Assembly (NCBI RefSeq): GCF_024733555.1
Contig: NZ_JANIOF010000001.1
Span: 2,476,777 to 2,540,776 of the forward strand
Source of the DNA: Paenibacillus sp. SC116
Lineage (GTDB): Bacteria; Bacillota; Bacilli; Paenibacillales; Paenibacillaceae
DNA length: 64,000 bases
Reading direction: 5' to 3'
Below are positions 1 to 7,493 of the stretch, piece after piece. The notes under the pieces are model-generated. The model made no database searches. It saw only the letters and a list, made by a program, of their open reading frames with translations, and was not told where the DNA came from. The translations under genes were made by a program, and so were the position numbers. How positions within the stretch are numbered: position 1 is the stretch's first letter; the number at the start of each line of letters is the position of its first letter.

Positions 1-74
1 GCAGCATGACGATGCGGACGGGCTATGGAGTAAGTTGATTATGTAGAGAAAAATAAAGAGAGGATAGGGGTAAA

Positions 75-1328
75 ATGAATTCATTTTTGCACGCTATTAA
101 GCAGCATACGAAAACGACCTTTGCCATTCAGCAGTTTCCTATTGCCATGATCATCAATGTGTTTCTCGGTATTTCTTTTGCTTTTGTAATGCCGTATAAT
201 TCTCTATTTGCGATTGATGAAGTTGGTATGAGTAACAAAACCTTTGGTATATTCATGCTTATCTCATCGATATGCGGTATTGTATTCAGCACCTATATCG
301 CTAAGCTATCTGATCGTCTGCCCAATCGCGGCTTCATTTTAGCCATGTGTGCAATCGCTGGGGCAGTCGGTTATTTGGGATTCGCCTTTTCAAGAAATTT
401 TTATGTACTGCTCTTTGTCTCTTCCCTGTTCCTTGGCATATCTTCATCGACATTTTCGCAAGTGTTTGCCATTGGCCGTGAGATTTTAGGAAGATCAACC
501 GTACCTTCCTCTCAGATTCCACTCTATATGAACATCTTGCGTACGATTTTTGCTCTATCTTGGACGCTTGGGCCTGCCATTGCAGCGTTTGTTTTGCTTT
601 ATTTAGGATTTACAGGACTATTTGTGGTAGCGGCAACCTGCAACGTTATCGTAGCGATCATTTCGCTTTTATTTTTAAAAAGCAGACAAGAAAGTCAAAT
701 GGCCAAAACATCTCAAGCCAACATTCCGCTCACCAAGATCGTATTTCAACCGTTTATTTTTCTTAACCTGCTTGCCTTTACGTTTATTTCTGTGGCAAAT
801 ACGCTTAGCACGATGAATATGGCTCAATTCGTCACCAAAGAACTCGGCGGTACAGAAAAAGATATCGGCATCATTTTCAGCATCCCGCCTGTATTTGAAA
901 TTCCATTTATGCTCGGCTTTGGCTATTTAGCTACTAAAATAATAAGTGATAAGCTAATTAGGCTGGGCGTATTTATCGCCTGCATTTATTTTATTTTGCT
1001 CTCCTTTGCAGCAGAAACTTGGCATATCTTTATCGTACAAATATTGAGCGCTGCCTACATTTCGATTACGAGCGGAGTCGCCATTACCTATTTTCAAGAC
1101 TTTTTGCCGCAAATGCCAGGAACCGCAACCAACTTGTACTCCAATTCCAATAAGGTTGGATCGATGATTGGTTTTGTACTATTTGGCTTTATCGCGGATG
1201 GCTTTGGATATCGCAGTGTATATTTCGCTTGTGCGGTATTTGCCATTGTGGCCTTTACATTGTTGCTCGCATTAATAAAGATGAAACGGGCAAAGTTTGA
1301 TACCGTTCAGGCAAGGCAAGTGAGTTAG
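75..1328 (+). CDS. MFS transporter, sugar-efflux (Set) type
   Basis: A 417-residue integral membrane protein with about 12 hydrophobic segments and no signal peptide. It is probably a proton-driven efflux permease of the major facilitator superfamily in the cytoplasmic membrane. The pattern around residues 25-140, with the segment SDRLPNRG between helices 2 and 3 in the place of MFS motif A, resembles the sugar efflux transporter (SetA/SetB) subgroup; sugar export is known for that family and only inferred here. The ATG lies after a purine-rich AGGATAGGGG ribosome site. It appears monocistronic: upstream there is only the tail of another frame, and downstream lies a non-coding stretch with a palindromic repeat. 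The substrate cannot be read from the sequence. Confidence 0.8.
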   Translation: MNSFLHAIKQHTKTTFAIQQFPIAMIINVFLGISFAFVMPYNSLFAIDEVGMSNKTFGIFMLISSICGIVFSTYIAKLSDRLPNRGFILAMCAIAGAVGYLGFAFSRNFYVLLFVSSLFLGISSSTFSQVFAIGREILGRSTVPSSQIPLYMNILRTIFALSWTLGPAIAAFVLLYLGFTGLFVVAATCNVIVAIISLLFLKSRQESQMAKTSQANIPLTKIVFQPFIFLNLLAFTFISVANTLSTMNMAQFVTKELGGTEKDIGIIFSIPPVFEIPFMLGFGYLATKIISDKLIRLGVFIACIYFILLSFAAETWHIFIVQILSAAYISITSGVAITYFQDFLPQMPGTATNLYSNSNKVGSMIGFVLFGFIADGFGYRSVYFACAVFAIVAFTLLLALIKMKRAKFDTVQARQVS

Positions 1329-1384
1329 AGGCGATGTAAGGAGCGTATCGAGGTCACCTGGAACCTGAAACTTGGAAACTTCCT

Positions 1385-1569
1385 CTAACGGTTCCCGCAG
1401 GCGTTATTTTCAGCAAATCATCCACAGTAGAAATGTAACGGTCGTACGAGTGCTTATTTTAGCCATAATGGCGATTAAAATCGCTCCAACTGGCAAATAA
1501 GCTCACTGACATCCTTTACATCTCAAATGAAGTACATATTAGCTGGATAGCCTCTGCGGCAACCGTTAG
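1385..1569. repeat. 185-bp imperfect palindromic repeat, copy 1
   Basis: This intergenic element begins CTAACGGTTCCCGCAG and ends with CTGCGGCAACCGTTAG, so its termini are inverted repeats. Further in, GCTTATTTTAGCC pairs with GGCAAATAAGC. Similar blocks in the same order recur at 5316-5500 and 29554-29736 (for example CGTTATTTTC, TAACGG, GCTTATTTTAGC, AATAAGCTC and the CCGTTA end). It fills most of the 370-bp gap between the MFS and CDF genes. No target-site duplication is evident. It could be a MITE-like or REP/BIME-like element, or encode a long RNA hairpin. Confidence 0.75.
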
Positions 1570-1700
1570 TACGGTCGGTAATATTAGTTAATCAACAAGC
1601 TATCTGTAAAATACATAAAGGCAAAGTTATCTTCACGATAACTTTGCCTTTTTCTCATATATAGCGATAAGCAGCACAGTAACCGTACATTATCCTCTTA

Positions 1701-2582
1701 CTAAGAAGGTTCCCCTTTTAATAAGGGCTCCACATGTACTTGAACCTCGGTAATATTATGCGAATGCATCATTCTATGCTCTACCTCATCGCAAATCCGA
1801 TGACTCTCAATTAAAGTCAACTTTGGATCAACCAATACAATTACATCGACGAGCACACGATTGCCATGAAGGCGTGCCTTCACATCCCGAATCGCATGAA
1901 CACCGTTTGTATGGGCGATCGTCTTGCGCAGCATCTCCAATTTTTTTTCATCAAAGCCATCGGTTAACGCATGACTCGCATCATAAAAAATATCCCATGC
2001 TGTCTTAAGTATGACGATGCCGACGGTCAATGCCGCAAGCGGATCAAGCCACGGAAATCCCCATTGAGCTCCGAAAATACCAATTGCTGCACCGATACTT
2101 ACCAACGCATCAGATCGGTTATCATGAGCAGCGGCCATTAGAGCTTTATTCTGTATCCGTTTTGCAAGCCTGCTGTTATAGAGGTAAACCACCAGCATAA
2201 CGACTGCACACAATAGAGCAACCCAGCCTGTCACAACATTCGGAACATGCGTATCTGAAGACCAAAGGGATTGAACGGTCGATACAATAACCTGTATCCC
2301 TACCGTTGCCATAATAAATGAAGCAACTAATGCAGATATCGTCTCTGCGCGAAAATGTCCGTACGGGTGATCGCGATCGGGCGGCTTCTGCGAAATTCGC
2401 AGGCCAATAAGCACCGCTACAGACGCAACGATATCCGTCAAGTTGTTCCATCCGTCTGCCTGCAGCGCAGCAGAATGATAGGCGAAGCCAAAGCCAAGCT
2501 TCGTCATGGACAGCACAATATAGACGATGATGCTAACCCATGCTCCTCGTTCACCTTTTTTCATATCTGCATATTCTTTCAA
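1701..2582 (-). CDS. Cation diffusion facilitator (CDF) metal transporter
   Basis: A 293-residue CDF-family exporter, expected to move Zn2+, Mn2+, Fe2+ or a similar divalent ion out of the cytoplasm in exchange for protons. About six membrane helices occupy residues 15-210. Metal-site motifs are visible: acidic residues in helix 2 (ADGWNNLTD), the loop motif HPYGH, and HDNRSD in helix 5 near residue 153. The C-terminal 80 residues form the usual cytoplasmic dimerisation domain, ending HVEPLL. The longest frame starts 9 codons upstream, but GGGAGG stands 8 bases before TTG at 2582, so that start is preferred. Metal specificity cannot be told. Confidence 0.87.
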   Translation of the reverse strand: MKEYADMKKGERGAWVSIIVYIVLSMTKLGFGFAYHSAALQADGWNNLTDIVASVAVLIGLRISQKPPDRDHPYGHFRAETISALVASFIMATVGIQVIVSTVQSLWSSDTHVPNVVTGWVALLCAVVMLVVYLYNSRLAKRIQNKALMAAAHDNRSDALVSIGAAIGIFGAQWGFPWLDPLAALTVGIVILKTAWDIFYDASHALTDGFDEKKLEMLRKTIAHTNGVHAIRDVKARLHGNRVLVDVIVLVDPKLTLIESHRICDEVEHRMMHSHNITEVQVHVEPLLKGEPS

Positions 2583-2623
2583 TACAACTTCCTCCCAGCT
2601 AATCATCATTAGAGCAAATGATA

Positions 2624-2824
2624 TCAGTATGATAATAAGTTGGTTCTTAAGCCGATAACCTCAAGTATTGCTCTTTCCGTATTACATGGTAACAAATACA
2701 ATTGCTGTGGGTCTAGAGAAACAGTGTTGACCTGTAACCGTTCTGTTTCCCTCGCAAAAAGGTGTTGCATCTGTTCCGTAAAGTTGGTTGGATGTGAAAA
2801 AGTTGCTGCTATGCAACTTATCAT
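2624..2824 (-). CDS. Possible small hypothetical protein
   Basis: A 66-codon frame just upstream of the CDF gene. An AAAAGGAG lies 12 bases before the ATG at 2824; a 90-residue version starting at 2896 has no ribosome site. No family was recognised and no membrane segment or signal peptide is seen. It might be a leader or remnant. The surrounding 2583-3164 stretch otherwise holds only hairpins. Confidence 0.2.
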   Translation of the reverse strand: MISCIAATFSHPTNFTEQMQHLFARETERLQVNTVSLDPQQLYLLPCNTERAILEVIGLRTNLLSY

Positions 2825-2971
2825 AAATTTTATTAGCTCCTTTTCCTTAAAAGGATACATCGATTCTATAGTATGCTCGCTTAGAGAAGAGTTCATAAGC
2901 GAACACGAAAGGATGTTTACATTACCGTATGTTCTCGTTAACGATTACGGATTTATAATCTTATGTTCCAC

Positions 2972-3014
2972 GCAAAAAAGCGCCATCGTCTAGGGGTTCA
3001 TTCCCATAACGACA
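2972..3014 (-). terminator. Probable terminator of the helicase gene
   Basis: On the minus strand the arms AGCGCTGTCGT and ACGATGGCGCT (two mismatches) enclose about 19 bases and are followed by TTTTTT. It lies about 150 bp past the helicase stop. Confidence 0.5.
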
Positions 3015-3164
3015 GCGCTGTAAATAGATGTTATTTAGTTAGTTTCGGCTTTATAACAATCCCTAGTAAGCTCAATCAGAGCTTTTTTCATCTTATAGGA
3101 TTGCTTTCCAAGTTACATAGCGATTCTAAAATGGTTAGTTACAAGGTGTGTTTCCTGGCTAAGC

Positions 3165-4799
3165 TTAACGTCTGCCTCTGCCACCAGAGCGACCAGCTCC
3201 GCCAGAACGCTGCTTGCCACCTTGGCCTTGATGGGATGCCCCTGCACCACCAGATGCACGCCCGCCGCCGCGACGACCAGAGTCATTGCTTCTGCCAGAT
3301 GCACGATTATCCGCCTGAGCTGGCTTACCACTGCGCCCGCGATTACCAAATCCGCTATCTGCTTGTCCACCACGGATGTTGCGTTTCTCTCCACGGGATG
3401 CTTCTCCGCGAGAACTAGTGCGCTTCTCACCACGTGCAGATGCTCCTCCACGGCCAAAACGCTCTTCTCTGCTTGCAGACTCCGTTCTGCTGCCAGAACG
3501 TTCCGCATGTCCTGCAGCTCCCGTTCCACGACCACTGCGCTTGCGTCCTGCATCTTCACCGCGAGAAGAAAACTTCCGCTCTGCCCCGGACTCATTTCTA
3601 CCTGCGCCGCGTCTTGCCGTGCGTTTGCCAGATGAAGCAGATTCCTTATAACGATCAGATTTTCCGCCTTTAGACTTCCCAGCTCCTAGCGCATTATCAA
3701 TACGGAAGCCCGGTACTCTCTGAATTTGCAGCAAGTACGGACGGTCTTTCGCAGTAACAAATGTAATTGCGACACCCTTCGCACCCGCACGGCCTGTACG
3801 GCCAATACGGTGAACGTAGCTTTCCGCGTCTTGCGGAATATCGTAGTTGAATACGTGCGTGACACCTTCCACATCCAAGCCGCGTGCTGCAACATCTGTT
3901 GCAATGAGGAATTGGAGCTTTGTATCTCGGAAACGTTTCATTACTTGCTCACGCTTCAACTGAGACAAATCGCCATGCAGCTCATCTGAATTATAGCCAG
4001 CCTCTAACAATGCTTCATTTAAAGCAGATGCACGACGCTTCGTACGACAGAAGATAACCGCTTGGAACGGGTTCTGCTCATCAAGCTGCTGGAATAAATC
4101 ATCTTGTTTCGCACGATCCGTCGTCTCAATGATCATTTGCTTAATATGATCCACCATTACTTTGCGTGATTCAATACGAACGTTAGCAGGATCTTTCAAA
4201 TAGCGATTCCCCAAACGTCTTACTGAATCCGCCATCGTTGCAGACAACATGAGTGTCTGACGCTTGTATGGCAATTGTTCCATGATTTCCTCTACTTCAG
4301 GCAAGAAGCCCATATGAAGCATTTGATCAGCTTCATCGAGTACAAGAGTATCGATCTGAGATAAATTGATCGTCCCACGACGAATATGATCGTTCAGACG
4401 TCCAGGTGTCGCGATGATCAACTGCGGTGTTCTACCGCTTAGCTTGTGGATTTGCTTCATTACGTCTTGGCCGCCATACACTGCCAATACGGAAATGCCA
4501 CGAGTAGCTGCCAATTTGCGTGCTTCGTCTGTAATTTGAAGTGCCAACTCGCGTGTAGGCGCAACGATTAGTGCTTGTACACGTGCTTGATCAGGCTTCG
4601 CCTTTTGTACAATCGGCAAAAGAAATGCCAACGTCTTACCTGTTCCTGTTTCTGCTTCCGCCATGACGTCTTGGCCTTTCATCATGACTGGAATAGCCTG
4701 CTGCTGCACAGGTGTAGGTGTATCAATTCCGTTTTGCTTCAAATATTGCAATATCGCTGGGTCTAAGTTATAAGCTTCGAAACCTTTCAGGTCGTTCAT
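3165..4799 (-). CDS. DEAD-box RNA helicase with Arg/Gly/Ser-rich tail
   Basis: A 544-residue ATP-dependent RNA helicase, probably acting in ribosome assembly or mRNA decay as CshA-type proteins do. The motifs run in order: Q motif (TPTPVQQQAIP), I (AETGTGKT), Ia (PTREL), Ib (TPGR), II (DEAD), III (SAT), IV (VIFCRT), V (ARGLD) and VI (HRIGRTGRAG), within residues 1-365. Residues 380-544 are low complexity, rich in R, G, S and K with many RGG-like steps, as in helicases whose tails bind RNA or cold-shock partners. The start is odd: AAAGGGAG abuts the ATG with no spacer, but a stop upstream in frame and the lack of a nearby alternative leave it as the only start. It lies 42 bp downstream of ywbE, probably in one transcript. 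Confidence 0.93.
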   Translation of the reverse strand: MNDLKGFEAYNLDPAILQYLKQNGIDTPTPVQQQAIPVMMKGQDVMAEAETGTGKTLAFLLPIVQKAKPDQARVQALIVAPTRELALQITDEARKLAATRGISVLAVYGGQDVMKQIHKLSGRTPQLIIATPGRLNDHIRRGTINLSQIDTLVLDEADQMLHMGFLPEVEEIMEQLPYKRQTLMLSATMADSVRRLGNRYLKDPANVRIESRKVMVDHIKQMIIETTDRAKQDDLFQQLDEQNPFQAVIFCRTKRRASALNEALLEAGYNSDELHGDLSQLKREQVMKRFRDTKLQFLIATDVAARGLDVEGVTHVFNYDIPQDAESYVHRIGRTGRAGAKGVAITFVTAKDRPYLLQIQRVPGFRIDNALGAGKSKGGKSDRYKESASSGKRTARRGAGRNESGAERKFSSRGEDAGRKRSGRGTGAAGHAERSGSRTESASREERFGRGGASARGEKRTSSRGEASRGEKRNIRGGQADSGFGNRGRSGKPAQADNRASGRSNDSGRRGGGRASGGAGASHQGQGGKQRSGGAGRSGGRGRR

Positions 4800-4841
4800 C
4801 TCCCTTTTGTTGTCGGTTCATTTTTAGGCATGGCCGCTGTC

Positions 4842-5060
4842 TTAAGGAGAAACATGTATATGCTTCACCCGTCCCACCTGACCGCTGTGCAATCTCACTT
4901 TAATACCGTGAGGGTGGAACGGCGAGTTCGTTAATATATCCTTGACGATTCCGCGCGTCGTCTTACCTGTACGCTGATCTTGTTTCAGAACGATATCGAC
5001 ATCTAGTCCTGCACGGATATGCTGACGCTGTTGCCCGTTCACTTGTCCATTGACGGTCAT
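4842..5060 (-). CDS. ywbE: YwbE family protein
   Basis: A 72-residue small soluble protein of the YwbE family (DUF2196), with the characteristic stretches IRAGLDVDIVLKQDQ and TRGIVKDILT. The family function is not established; its KOW-like small basic fold suggests nucleic-acid association, which is inference. An AGGAG stands about 12 bases before the ATG. It is the first gene of a probable two-gene unit with the RNA helicase, consistent with an RNA-related role. Confidence 0.85.
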   Translation of the reverse strand: MTVNGQVNGQQRQHIRAGLDVDIVLKQDQRTGKTTRGIVKDILTNSPFHPHGIKVRLHSGQVGRVKHIHVSP

Positions 5061-5315
5061 TTTTTCTGATGCTCCTATCTGCTTGCTGGTGGTTATGCGT
5101 TCATTTTACCCATATTACAAGAAAGCGAGCAACAGCGCCATATAATTATAAAAGGAAGGAAGATACTTGCAGAGGTGAAATGTTTCAATACACAATGGAA
5201 TACACCCCGATATTCAAGTCTGTATATACAAATAACTTTCGGATGTACTGGTAGGCTGCGATTCTTCAGCGCAGGGGAAGGGGATCTTTTGCAGCTTCAT
5301 CTTTATGCGGCTCCT

Positions 5316-5500
5316 CTAACGAGTGCCACAGACGTTATTTTCACGAAATCACCTAGTATAGAAATGTAACGGTTGTAGGCGAGCTTATTTTAGCATTTTT
5401 GGTCAATGAACTAGCTTTATTTGAAGAATAAGCTCTGTGACGCCCTTTATCATTCAAAATACATCCATATACGCTGAATAGGCTCTACAGCAACCGTTAG
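5316..5500. repeat. 185-bp imperfect palindromic repeat, copy 2
   Basis: Same architecture as the element at 1385-1569: starts CTAACG, has an internal GCTTATTTTAGC and AATAAGCTC pair, and ends GCAACCGTTAG. It lies between ywbE and the end of the phage-tail cluster, about 50 bp past the amidase stop. It is the main content of the 490-bp gene-free stretch 5061-5550. Confidence 0.75.
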
Positions 5501-5527
5501 CGCGATTTCTAAGTCCCAGTTGTAAGA

Positions 5528-5549
5528 GGTGGTTAGCCGCGCGACCACC
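5528..5549 (-). terminator. Weak hairpin at the end of the tail operon
   Basis: GGTGGT and ACCACC enclose a 10-base loop directly after the amidase stop; the T-run is poor, so termination here is uncertain. Confidence 0.3.
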
Positions 5550-5550
5550 C

Positions 5551-6249
5551 CTATTTAGATAAGGTCGCCCGCTTGTTTGTATTGTCCCACAGCAATTTGA
5601 GCTGCAATGCTTCCGCGATGTCGCGTAGCGGCACATAGACGTGTCCATTCACTAAGTGTCCTTCCAGAGCAGATGTCTCGCCTTCGGATAGCTTCACATT
5701 TACAGGTACTTGGCTTGCCTGAGATGGCTTGTCCACCGTTCCCTTTGAACTAGCATCCTTCATATCCGCCAATACGCGCTCAATCATGCGGGTAAACGTT
5801 TGCCAATGAGGCAGCAATCGGGATGGACAGCCTTTTCCGCTCCAATGGCGATGCGGCACAATTCGGCTAAGTGGAATATTGTGTTTCTTCATTAAATAAG
5901 CAACAAGCCACGAAGCTTGTCGCCAAGCCAACATTTCATTCATACCCTCGTACATGCAAATTTCAATCCCAATGGACATGGTGTTGCCCAAGCCTTTTCC
6001 ATCACCCGCATGCCAGCCTTGTTCATTATCTTCAAGATGCTGAATAATTTCGTGATCATCAACCGTATAATGCCAGCTTTTCTTCGCTCCGCCGCTACCA
6101 TTGAGCAAGTAACGAGCATGCGCATCGGCAGTCGCGGCATGATCTGTGTTATCTGTATTATGAATCGTAATATAGAGCGGCTTCATTGCTCGCTTTGGTT
6201 TATTTGGTGCCTCTTGCAGCAGCAGCCGCTGTTTAACGCTGTACGTCAT
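5551..6249 (-). CDS. N-acetylmuramoyl-L-alanine amidase (tail-cluster endolysin)
   Basis: An Amidase_2-type zinc hydrolase that cleaves the amide bond between MurNAc and the stem peptide. It probably opens the producing cell wall after the holin has acted. By comparison with T7 lysozyme and XlyA, the zinc ligands and catalytic residues should be the His of TIHNTD (about residue 30), the tyrosine of WHYTVDD, and the His, Lys and Cys of PHRHWSGKGC (about residues 133-141). The C-terminal 45 residues resemble a copper-amine-oxidase-like stalk domain (GHVYVPLRDIAEAL), unusual next to a lysin and possibly wall-binding. The frame has ATGACGATG after GGGGGAG; the second ATG (6249) has 6-base spacing, while the first (6255) overlaps the holin stop as ATGA. 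It is the last gene of the tail operon. Confidence 0.9.
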   Translation of the reverse strand: MTYSVKQRLLLQEAPNKPKRAMKPLYITIHNTDNTDHAATADAHARYLLNGSGGAKKSWHYTVDDHEIIQHLEDNEQGWHAGDGKGLGNTMSIGIEICMYEGMNEMLAWRQASWLVAYLMKKHNIPLSRIVPHRHWSGKGCPSRLLPHWQTFTRMIERVLADMKDASSKGTVDKPSQASQVPVNVKLSEGETSALEGHLVNGHVYVPLRDIAEALQLKLLWDNTNKRATLSK

Positions 6250-6251
6250 CG

Positions 6252-6695
6252 TCATCTCCCCCCTTTTTCGTGCAATATTTCAATTGCTTTTTTAATTGTT
6301 GATGGAATTGGAACACCCATCCGTCCTGCATTTTCGATAATAGATAGCAGCTCATTCGCCATATAGAAGAAAATCGTCGCATCGCGCAGCATATGCTGAT
6401 CTCCCAATACAAGATCCACTTGATGAGCGATGGCGATAATAAGAAAAATAAAAATTTTACGCGATATCCCAACCAACCCAACTCGACTGCGCAAAGTCCC
6501 TGTTACGCCTGCTGCGATAATTCCGGTAACATAATCGATAATGATCATCATGAGTAGCACCCGCATTAATGTCGGCCATCCGCCGAACATAAAGGCTGCC
6601 ATTGTTCCAAACGCCCCGAAAGTCACCGTTGCAGCCACTTGTTCTGTTGTCTTAATGCCGACAAAGTCGGCCAATAATTTAGTATAGTCATTCAT
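6252..6695 (-). CDS. Phage holin (holin 4 / Cph1 family)
   Basis: A 147-residue membrane protein of the toxin-secretion/phage-lysis holin family. Hydrophobic segments lie near residues 22-40, 45-65 and 78-97, followed by an amphipathic C-terminus. Holins assemble in the cytoplasmic membrane and at a set time let the lysin reach the wall. It overlaps or abuts the amidase, the typical lysis cassette. AAAGGGGGG precedes the ATG by about 11-12 bases. No XhlA-type partner was found. Confidence 0.88.
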   Translation of the reverse strand: MNDYTKLLADFVGIKTTEQVAATVTFGAFGTMAAFMFGGWPTLMRVLLMMIIIDYVTGIIAAGVTGTLRSRVGLVGISRKIFIFLIIAIAHQVDLVLGDQHMLRDATIFFYMANELLSIIENAGRMGVPIPSTIKKAIEILHEKGGR

Positions 6696-6724
6696 AGGCT
6701 TGCTGCCCCCCTTTAAGTGAATTG

Positions 6725-6851
6725 CCCTCGGGTAGAGATTACGAGAAGCATGGCAGGAGTGAGTTCTGAAAGTTTTAAATCTTATTATTCATGAATTGGA
6801 TTCCCCTCCTACACTCATCCCTGCCTGCTGCTTCTCAAATTCAACCGAGGG
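6725..6851. repeat. Long inverted repeat between xkdX and holin
   Basis: Arms of about 40 bases (6725-6764 and 6811-6851) can pair: CCCTCGG at the left end meets CCGAGGG at the right, with GAGAAGCA against TGCTTCTC and GGCAGG against CCTGCC. The loop is about 47 bases and AT-rich. It fills the 190-bp gap before the lysis genes. Confidence 0.6.
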
Positions 6852-6886
6852 TATAAAAATAGCGCTCATGCTATGTGCATGGCGCT

Positions 6887-7027
6887 TTACTGTGCCGTTT
6901 TGCTAATCATTTTTTGCATTTCTGTATCTGTAATGACGTTATATTTTACATAGAGCTTAAGCTGCTCCGTTGTTGCCCAACCGCAATTGTAGTAATACTT
7001 AATACGCTCATAATCTGTTTTAAACAT
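6887..7027 (-). CDS. xkdX: XkdX family protein
   Basis: A 46-residue protein too short for most ORF callers. It begins MFKTDYERIKYYYNCGWAT and matches the XkdX family found near the end of PBSX-type tail operons; the family function is unknown. AAGGAG stands 11 bases before the ATG, and the gene overlaps the end of the XkdW-like gene by 8 bases, so translation is probably coupled. Confidence 0.85.
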   Translation of the reverse strand: MFKTDYERIKYYYNCGWATTEQLKLYVKYNVITDTEMQKMISKTAQ

Positions 7028-7493
7028 TCGTACCCACTCCTTCTAGATTTAATAATCGCAGTTCCAGTGCAACTAGCGCTGCACCTTGGGAAGCGTTCTG
7101 ATTTCTGAGTTCCATGACTTCCAGTTCTCGGGCCACTAACTGCTGCCCAAGTGTCTCGATTGGGTTAGGCTGTAGCTTTGGTTTGAGTGCTTCGATTTCT
7201 GCTTGAGTTAGTCCATTCTTCCAGAATTCCGAACCATTCGTAGTTGGGTCGAGCTTTATGGCAGCTCGGTAACCAGCAACGTCGAATTGCGGCTCATAGA
7301 GTCCCTCTGGCATTGGGATGGCTACCGTATAGCCGGTTACTTTTGTATTCGGCTGGTTGGACTTAGGCTGTTGTGCTTGACCATCGACGGATGTTACCGT
7401 TTCGACGATATCAAAAACGCCTGCCACGGATTCCATGACAAGCGTTGGTTCGATATATTTACCTTGTAGGTCGATTATAAATGCTTCTTTCAT
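7020..7493 (-). CDS. XkdW-like phage tail protein
   Basis: A 157-residue protein in the position of PBSX XkdW, between the fibre gene and xkdX. The N-terminal half is beta-rich with a short variable linker (residues 40-50). The middle has the motif FWKNGLTQAEIEAL, typical of small tail-fibre-associated proteins. The C-terminal 45 residues are a predicted helix (QQLVARELEVMELRNQN). A chaperone or fibre-tip role is possible but not shown. The start overlaps the fibre stop by 4 bases. Confidence 0.65.
   Translation of the reverse strand: MKEAFIIDLQGKYIEPTLVMESVAGVFDIVETVTSVDGQAQQPKSNQPNTKVTGYTVAIPMPEGLYEPQFDVAGYRAAIKLDPTTNGSEFWKNGLTQAEIEALKPKLQPNPIETLGQQLVARELEVMELRNQNASQGAALVALELRLLNLEGVGTNV

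Noticed and set aside
2..46. Frame ending DGLWSKLIM followed by TAG, possible C-terminus of a gene to the left
   Set aside because: Only 14 codons are visible and another frame is equally open; the upstream gene cannot be identified.
2640..2993. 117-codon plus-strand frame
   Set aside because: No ribosome site, atypical composition, overlaps the minus-strand candidate and terminator.
3069..3088. Plus-strand hairpin AAGCTC/GAGCTT with T-run
   Set aside because: Terminator-like but no credible plus-strand gene lies upstream; may be chance.
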